Assembly: GCA_004335835.1 (NCBI GenBank)
Contig: RWJK01001478.1
Span: 274-64,273 of the forward strand
Direction of reading: 5' to 3'
Source: Scenedesmus sp. ARA3
Lineage: Eukaryota > Chlorophyta > Chlorophyceae > Sphaeropleales > Scenedesmaceae
DNA length: 64,000 bases
A program made the position numbers and the translations under genes. The notes under the pieces were generated by a model. It did no database searches, was not told where the DNA came from, and worked only from the letters and a program-made list of their open reading frames with translations. Below are positions 56,789 through 64,000 of this stretch, piece after piece; the first letter of the stretch is position 1; each line of letters starts with the position of its first letter.

Positions 56789-59700
56789 ATGCTGCTGCAG
56801 GAACTAGTCGGAGTGAAAAAATGTGTTGCAAAGGATGAGGACGTGCAGGCCTTATCTGCAAGGTGGGCATATGGCATGCAGCAGAACAGCGTATACATAG
56901 CGACTGGCATGCCTAGGCAGCTGCAGGTGACCCATGCCACTGCAGGTGTTGCAAGCGCTTGCAGCAGCCTTAACAGCACCTGATATGCATCAACCAGCTG
57001 TGTAGCACCGCGTTACATGCAACCAATGCTCAAAACAAGCAACTTCCACATGTTGGTCTGCTTCTTTCCTGCCAGGGCCTGCCTCTTTGTTGCTGCAGCA
57101 GAAGTGCTACTCCAGCAGCGGCTCAGCAGGGTGCAGCGATGTGCACAAAACACTGCACAGCGTGCGTTCAACTGTGAACAGGTGGTGAGCACACCTGCAG
57201 GGCAGCAGCTCTCTTTTGGTGGCTTTGGTATTGCGCAGCCACCACTTCTTGCAGGAATGACGCTGCTCACTGCAACATAGCCTTGCCTGCGTTTCTTGTT
57301 GAGCAACAGCGCGCGGGTTGCAGCAGCTTCATACCAGTCAGCTCATGCACAGTTGACCTCATCGAGCAGTAGGAAACCCATGCAAAGCACACCCTGTCAT
57401 TCCTGCTGTTGCACTGCCCTGCACGTGCCCTGGCCGGTTGCTGCTGTTTGCTGTGTGCAGCTGTCTGCGCTTTCGGCTGCGCTTCCTGGAGTGGACCTGT
57501 CACATATTGCACCAGATGCTGTGGCGGCCGGAGACATGCAGCACGTTGGAAGCCTGCTGCAACTGCTGGCAGAGCTCAGCCGCATGCCAGAAGGTAGGCA
57601 CACGGCGCACTAGGCTTGCAAGCTTCATATGTGTCACTGCAACCGTTGGTAACCAACATGTCACATTTGCAGGAAACACAGAACACAGGTCAGGCAGCTG
57701 CATGGGCTACTGCACACCATGCAGCAGCCGCATGCGCGGGGTGGGCCATATACATGTTTCTCTGCCTCTGTTGCTGCTTTCCCCTGCAGCGTTTGACCAT
57801 TCTGCAGCAACTCAGCAGGAGGAGCAGCAGCAGTGCAGCAAAGGGCCACCTGCTGGTAAAAGGAAAAAGTCCCCTGCCTGCCGCAGTAGCAGTCAATGCA
57901 ACAGCAGTCACAGTTTACAAGTGCAAAGCAACCCCAGGAGTGCAGCATCATCCGCACATGTCAGGCCACCCAGCAGCCACAAGGCCGCTGCTGTTGGTGA
58001 AAAGCACACGGCAGCACAGCGGCCGGCAGCAACACAGCAGTGGCAGTGTTGCCCAGGCAATACGAACAAACCAAGCAGTTCGTTGTGCAGCCTAAATGAG
58101 GACCAGTTGCAGTCGATGTGCATGCAGCCTGCAATGAATCTGGGGGGAGCAGCAGCAGCAGCTGAGCAGTGTTGCCCAGCTGCAGGAATCGTAGACACAC
58201 ACCAAGCGTTGCAGCAGCTGCAGCATGCCTTGAGCAGCGCAGGGCGGCTTCTGCAGCAGCACAGCCAAGAGGGTGGCGACTGCTGCACTGACGCTGCAGC
58301 AGCTGTCCCTGCTGAGGGGGCTACAGCAGCTGTCGGTCAGCATCAACAGCAAGGCCCAGGCCACTTGGAGCAGCTATCACTGCCATGTGACATGCAAGGT
58401 GTGGCTCTTGCACTGGATGAGATGCAGGCAGCAAACGCGCAGCTGCAGCGGCTAGAGCAGCACCTGCAACTGGACCAGCATGAGCCTGCTGACCTGCAGC
58501 AGCTGCAGATGTGTGGTCTTGATGCAGCTGTGCAGGCGCAGTTGTGTCTGCAGCAGGAGCTGCACCTTGGAGAGCAGCTGAAGCGGCAACATCTTGGCGG
58601 AGCGTTGCTTGCTGCCTCGGCAGATGCAGCCAACTGCAGTGTTCACTGCACTGAGGTGTCTCCACATACAAGTGGATCAGCAGCAGCACCAGTGGAACAG
58701 ATGGGAACTGCAGGTACAAGTACATCTGCAATGCTGCCAGAGCTTGAAGGCAAGAGCAGCAGCAGCCACGCGCGGCTGTTGCACCTGCACAAGGTTACAC
58801 AGGTATTGCTGGCAGGAGTGCAGGAGCAGCAGCAAGCACTGCAGCTGCAGCAGCAGGAGGCAGTGCAGCTCTGCCAGCAAGCAGAAGCTGCTGCAGCAGC
58901 AGCTGCAGCAGGGACTGCTGCTGGCAAATCCAGCAGCAGGTCTGGTGCCGCTGCGAGTCAGCTGCAAGCGGCTGAGCAGCAGCGATCAGCAGTTCATGCA
59001 TCTGTGCAGCAGATCAATGCCATGGCGCTGCAGCTGCAGGCAACAGAGCAGCAGCTGCTTGAGCAGCAGCGCCAGATCCTTATGCGCTGCAGTGAGCTGG
59101 CATCAGCTACAGCAGCTCAGCAGCAACAGCCACCGCAGCAGGAAACTGGATCAAGTCATTCGCATTTGTCACAAGAGGTCATCCACATTTGCTCTGCACA
59201 CCAGCTGCAGCAGCCGGCAGCAGGTAGTGCAGCAAACTGTACTACAGCCAGCATTGTGCACCCAGTGGAGAACCACAAGCGCAGCAGCTGCATAGCAGGC
59301 AGCTCACATAAACAGCAGGCAGCCGCTTCAGAGCGGCTGCGGGCGCAGAAGCCAGCGCGGCAAGGTTGCGGCACCGGCCAGCACACTGCCTCGCCATGCA
59401 GGCCTAGGTCGGCACCCCAGCAGCTGCATTGGTGCAGCACAAGCACCAGCAGGCGTAGCAGCAATGGAGCAGTACGGCGCGCAGCAGCAGCAGCAGGTCA
59501 CTTGATGCCAGCTGGGACCAAGGCAGCAACAGGACCTTGCACAGGCAGGTCTGCAGCCGCAGCTGCAGCAGCAGCAGAGCAGCGCAAGGTGCGGCGGCCT
59601 GCAGCCAAGCTGCCCACTGGCAGAGCTGCGCACAAGCATGAGGTGCTCTTGGTGGCAGTGCCGGATGCTGCTGCTGTTCCAGCCTTGCACCACCTTGACG

Positions 59701-60937
59701 CTGCTGGCACGCCTAGCAGCGACGGCAGCGACAGCAGCTGGGCTGGCAGCAGCAGAGCTTGGGATGAGGCTGCTGCCGATGCAGTGCCTTCAAGGTGAGA
59801 CAGCAGCTGCGCACTATCAGGACTGCAACTTGCATGTGACATGTGGCCGACTCTAAAAGTTCAACATTGCACAGCGCCGTTTGATTGCATGCTTGCAATG
59901 CACTGTTGGTATGGGCACGGCCATAAAGCCAGGCTGAAGATTCCTCTCTATATTTGAGCCTCTATCTGAGGCTTGCACTGCTCTGTGTGCCTGCAGGAAC
60001 CCTAGCCCGATGCGCCAAGCAGCAGCATCTGCTGCTGCACGTGTGGCGGCAGCAAGGGTGAGCCAGGAGCTGCACAGCCAGCGGCTGATGCTGCAGCAGG
60101 TGCTGAAGCAGGAGGCAGCGGCCGCACGGCGGCTGCAGGCGCAGCGGCAGCACCAGCAGCAGGTGGGCTGGGTGTGTGATGTGCTGATGGCAGTAGCAGC
60201 AGCTAGGGACTCAGCAGGCAAACGAAGGTGTTTAACACCTTAAGTAAAGGAAGGCTGTTTTGCTGTTGTGCTGCTGAGCTGCAAGCTTTGCACGTTCAAT
60301 GTCAGCGCACAGTTGAAGGGCTCTGCCACAGTGAGCACCGTGCTAGGCTAGTAGGAGGCTAACCACAATGTGCCTGATGTGTGCCTTGCAGGATTGTGTC
60401 ACTGCTGGGACGCCAGTGCAGCAGGGACAGGATCAAGAAGAGCAGCAGCAGCAGCATGGGCAGTGGGCCTGCGGGCAGCAGCAGCAGCTGCAGATGACAG
60501 TCAAGCAGGCGGGTGCAGGCAGTCAGCGAGCTGGAGCACCCCAGCCCTGTGCTGGGCTGCCTCCAGCTGCAGCTAGGGCTGCCAGCAGGCTGAGGCGGCA
60601 TGGCTATCAGCAGCAGGATGCATGTGTGACGAGAAGCGCTGGCTCCCCCAGCCCTGTCAGGCGGCAGCAGGCTTTGTTCAAAGCACCAGCAACAGCAGGA
60701 GGTATTACTAGTAGTAGTGATGCTGCGCCACATGGTGCTCCTGCAGGGGCTGGTGGGCTGCAGCTGCAGCTGTCGGACCTGCAGCAGCTGCACGGTGACT
60801 ATGCGCAGGTGCTGGGCGTGTTTGAGGAGCTGCTGGTGGCTGAGCGGCGCGGCAGGATGGAGGCTGAGCGCGACGTGGTGCAGCTGATGCAGCAGCTGAG
60901 GGCAGAGGGCAAGCGCCAGCGGAAGCTGCACATGTAG
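56789..60937 (+). CDS. CEP95-like (CCDC45) centrosomal/basal-body protein with N-terminal calponin-like domain
   Basis: Exons: 56789-56862, 57076-57184, 57461-57593, 57790-59794, 59997-60162, 60392-60937; phases 2,0,1,2,0; 1010 residues. The first three exons together match the NN-CH-like domain of CEP95: VQALSARACLFVAAAEVLLQ, QRAFNCEQVLSALSAALPGV and DLSHIAPDAVAAGDMQHV, then LLQLLAEL. The body is a very Q/A/S-rich coiled coil with many LQ-rich heptads (about 250-620) and basic patches (GKRKKSP). The C-terminal exons again form helices (SQELHSQRLMLQQVLKQE; DLQQLHGDYAQVLGVFEELL). The start is the ATG that opens the CH-like helix; an upstream exon is possible because the sequence stays open through an acceptor-like site just before it. 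The family localises to centrosomes and spindle poles, and in ciliated algae to basal bodies. Identity rests mainly on the N-terminal 120 residues. Confidence 0.72.
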
Positions 60938-61285
60938 TGCCAGCCTTTCATCAGCAGGAGCACCTACTAGGTTAATCAAGTAGTTGGCTGCATGTGGGTT
61001 GGTCAGCTCGGAGTCAGGTGGTGTGAGCACCCCCAAGATGAGCACCAAGTCGACACCGGTGACTGTTGACCTCTGAGATGTAACATGCACACTACGTTAC
61101 CACCTGACATCTATCCTTGATGTACACACAGTCAAAAGGTGGACAATCCGGGCTGCGTCCTTGTGTTGACATTCACACACCCCACTCGACGATCTGCTGC
61201 ACCAGCACACATTGTGCTGAGTCCCCAAGCGCAGCACAACGCACCACAGCCCGCAACTGCAAGTCAGCCTGTGTTAATTACACAT
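60938..61285. other. Convergent 3' flank between the CEP95-like and SET methyltransferase genes
   Basis: The two genes end towards each other over about 350 bases. A TGTAA word for the minus strand lies at 61282-61278, immediately after the methyltransferase stop. No gene. Confidence 0.5.
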
Positions 61286-63687
61286 TCACTCCCTCAGAAA
61301 AATGTTGAGCAGCACCTGGCATGCCTGCAGCAGCCGCTTGCGCTCAACCCTGTACCGCACCGCTGCCACCAGCCGCACATCCACCTCCCCCTGTTGCTGC
61401 TGCTGCTCCTCGAGCTGCTTCAGCAGCTGCTCATCTTCCTGCAAGCTGCTTCCACTGCCCTGTGCCAGCTGCGCCTCAACCTGCTGCTTGAGTGCATCAG
61501 CTAGATCCTTCTCCTGCTGTGTGGCAGGCCCCAGGCCCCTGCCGGTGCCTGATGCTGCGCCTGCTGCAGCTGCAGCCTCCTGTGCTGGGCCAACGTCGTC
61601 TGCTGTGACAAGCATCGACTTGAGTGCTGCGATGAGGTAGGGGTTCTTGCCCTGTGCTGCATCCATGAGCAGCTGTGCTCCCAGGGCATCTTCTAGGTAG
61701 CTGAGCCGGAAGCTGGCGCCTTTCAGGCTGCAGGAATGGCAGCAGCATTACAACACAAGCAGTTAGTATGATGTTTTGCTGATAACAGCGTTAGTAGCAA
61801 GAGGGAAGGGCTAGTAACATGTCGAGGTTTCACTTCCATGATACATGCAGCATGGTGAAACTTACAAAAGTTGCAAGGTAGCTGCATTCTTGTACCCAGA
61901 TTGTAACAGCGAATGTTAAAATCACGCACCTGTCAGGCACTGTCAGCTCCAGCCTGTCAGCAGGGTTGCCCTGAGCAGGCACAAAGCCATACTGCGCCAT
62001 GAACCGCTGGTTGGTGTAGCCCTGCAGCCCGCTGTAACTGATGGTCACCTCAGTTCCTGCAGGAATGTCCTTCACTGCTACCAACTCCACAAACCCGCCA
62101 GCACCTTGCTGCTGCTGCTGTGGTGCATCTGCTGCTGACTCAATACCTGCTGCTGTTGGCGCTGCAGGGGCCGCCCGTGTGTCAGCATTTGGGTCTGCGG
62201 CATGGTTTGCTATGTCTGCAAAAGGCACCATACCAAAGGCCTGCTTGCCTAGCTGCAGCGCTCGGCTGCGCACACAGGCAAAGCCCCACTGCAGGTAGCT
62301 AGGCAGGCCTGGCTCGATGGGGTTCATGTATTCTGGAGGCAGCAGTGTCCGCAGGCGCTCCTGCAAGCGACACAGCAGCAGCGCAAACAATACTAGGCGA
62401 CTTACTGCATGCAAGGAAGCAGGGAGGAGTGATACAATTTGCACAGTAGGACCGTTGCTTTTGACACAGGGGTTACATGCCGCGCATGGTGCCCTCTTGT
62501 CCCTCTGCAGGCCAACTTCAGGCACCTGCCAATTGTCTCCATGTGCTGTCGCTGCTCTGCTCACGTCGGTGATGCAGCAGCCACAGTGTTGCTCAGGGAA
62601 TGCCTACTGCCCCTCGAACGCTGCCTGTCGCCGTCATCACCGCGCTGTGTTGCAGCTGCTCGCCGCAGCTGCTAGCAGCTCTCCAGTGAGGAGGCATTGC
62701 GAACAATACAACATCTGCCGCATCCAACAGCCGGCCTGCTTGCTTGCTTCCGTGTTTGCTTGCTTGCTTCACGGCCCGTTGCTCTCACCTGCTGCGCCTG
62801 TGCGCCCTGCTGAATGGCATCGTGCTGCAGCTGCTGCAGCAGCTCAGGGCCCCAGGCCATGGGCAGTGTCACTTCCTCTGGCGGGGGCAGCAGGTGCTCT
62901 GCATATAGCTCCCAGAAGGGGTCCCCATCACCAGCAGTAGCGTCCATCAGCGCTAGGCCTTGCAGAATGTCCCCTGCAGAAGGCATACGAAACATGCAGT
63001 TTGAAACATGCAGGGATGAAGTATGAGGGGCAGCAGGCAGTGCTGGGTGATAGAGCTCAGCTGCTAGGTCGCACAGGGTGCTGCAGGCGGTATGTCAAGT
63101 GCAAGTGTGCACAGTGCGGGTGTGCATGAGAGGGTCGGTAAAGACAAATTATCTTGGAGGGACGCACCGGGGCTCAGATGGCTTAGCCTGGCTTGCCATC
63201 TGCTGCTATTGTTGGAAACAATGCTGGTGTTGCTGGAGTCAAATCAAGCATGGCAGCAGCGGCAGCAGCAGCAGCAGCAGCACTCACATGGCAGGGGCTC
63301 CCCCTCCTGCATGATGCCGCCGCTCAGGCGGGGCCAGTCGCCCTGAGGGATGGTCAAGGCGCCCGTGTCGTTGTCGATGACGATGCACATGCTGCGCGGC
63401 ACCTTGATTATGGTCTGACCCTTGGCAAAGTCCTGCTTGGCGAATAAGCCGATGCCTCCCGTGCCACTGTTGCCTATCGTAACCAGCGTATCTATGTCGT
63501 AATGCTTGCACATGTCCTGAAACAGGTTGTCGAGTAATTCAGAGTGCGGGATGGTCTCTGGCTCGACAGCAGCAGCTTTCGCCACCGTCTGCCTATGGCT
63601 GGGTACAGTAACTGGAGCATTGGTCCTTGTCACAGCTTGACCCGACAATGTGCGTCGCTGTGCGCCCAAGTAGCGCCCGTGCTGCAT
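61286..63687 (-). CDS. SET-domain protein-lysine methyltransferase, Rubisco LSMT/SETD3-like
   Basis: Four exons: 63687-63288, 62973-62789, 62360-61930, 61727-61286; phases 1,0,2; 485 residues. The first 45 or so residues are basic and rich in R/T/S/A (GRYLGAQRRTLSGQAVTRTN), compatible with a chloroplast or mitochondrial transit peptide. The split SET domain follows: GIGLFAKQDFAKGQTIIKVP, then the insert domain (PFWELYAEHLLPPPEEVTLP), then FADIANHAADPN (the NH motif that binds AdoMet) and GTEVTISYSGLQGYTNQRFM with AQYGFVP, the catalytic-tyrosine region. The C-terminal part (LKGASFRLSYLEDALGAQLL; VRYRVERKRLLQACQVLL) is the Rubs-subs-bind helical domain, with a Q-rich insert. Expected activity is trimethylation of a lysine in a plastid protein such as Rubisco large subunit or aldolase; the substrate is not determinable here. 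Confidence 0.9.
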
Positions 63688-64000
63688 GCTGAGTGGTTGG
63701 TGGGCTGTGCAGCAGCAGGCTGATCAGGAGCAGCAAACAACAATGTGCTTCACCAGAGCATATGCACCATGGTATATAACAATAATGATGAGAGAGAGAG
63801 ATACAGCAGCCTTCAAGGGAACCGGTGTGCACCGGTACCATCAAACACACCCAAACCCTAGCACGCCACCAGCACATTGTTGCACCGCCTTGCGGCAGCC
63901 GGGGCAGCTGCCAACACGCAGGCAATTGGTTTGCACTGTATGCCACGTCACCACCAAATTTATGATGGCAGACAGACCACACGCAGCATATGCTCAAAAC
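63688..64000. other. Upstream flank of the SET methyltransferase
   Basis: It holds a TATA-like element and a short (GA)n run at 63790-63801. No other feature is seen. Confidence 0.5.
63773..63778 (-). promoter_or_regulatory. TATA-like element upstream of the SET methyltransferase
   Basis: On the minus strand GTTATATACC lies 86 bases upstream of the methyltransferase ATG at 63687. Spacing suits a core promoter with a short leader, but no transcript evidence is available. Confidence 0.25.

Overview
This is eukaryotic nuclear DNA, most likely from a chlorophyte green alga (core Chlorophyta; a scenedesmacean-type chlorophycean would fit, but the species cannot be told from the sequence). The evidence is intron-rich genes with GT-AG introns of about 80-1000 bases, many CAG/CTG runs inside introns and as poly-Q/A/S in proteins, and a plant/algal gene set: a plant-type SAMHD1 without SAM domain, a plant RR-TZF CCCH protein, XB3-type ankyrin-RING ligases, a Rubisco-LSMT-like SET protein and a two-Grx PICOT protein. 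One run of 32 Ns (49313-49344) marks an assembly gap.

Layout. Minus strand, 3.7-22.2 kb: secreted SGNH-hydrolase-like protein with two C-terminal FN3 domains (3745-6021); beta-carbonic anhydrase, 5 exons (7478-9678); SAMHD1-type dNTP triphosphohydrolase, 14 exons (10634-18542); tentative UBA-like domain protein (20483-22206). Plus strand, 23.1-60.9 kb: monothiol glutaredoxin 3/PICOT, 8 exons (23136-28367); three tandem ankyrin-RING paralogues, the first a pseudogene (29464-31873), the second complete (36291-39210), the third complete except for an unlocated first exon (44124-46989); CCCH tandem zinc-finger protein (49920-52706); CEP95-like centrosome/basal-body protein (56789-60937). Minus strand at the right end: SET-domain lysine methyltransferase (61286-63687). 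All exon models were built by hand from splice consensus, phase and family conservation, and all but the tentative ones keep frame throughout. Stretches between genes hold minisatellites and duplicated non-coding DNA but no recognisable RNA genes.

The most unusual signal is what I call exon echoes. In four unrelated genes (carbonic anhydrase, SAMHD1, PICOT, third ankyrin-RING gene) about fifteen exon edges are repeated one to four times in the neighbouring intron. Each echo carries the splice site plus roughly 20-80 bases of coding sequence and then diverges. 5'-edge echoes lie in the upstream intron with the acceptor; 3'-edge echoes lie in the downstream intron with the donor; full exons are not copied. 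In SAMHD1 three extra copies of the acceptor plus the catalytic HD-motif coding sequence are spaced by multiples of three in one open frame, so use of an upstream acceptor would encode tandem HD motifs. Many echoes are bounded by CAG/CTG runs, which suggests slippage or unequal exchange as origin. The ankyrin-RING locus shows the same tendency at kilobase scale, as a tandem segmental duplication with one decayed copy.

Functionally the genes are a housekeeping mix (CO2/bicarbonate chemistry, dNTP pool control, iron-sulfur/redox handling, ubiquitin ligation, mRNA regulation, centrosome, protein methylation) with no sign of a shared pathway.
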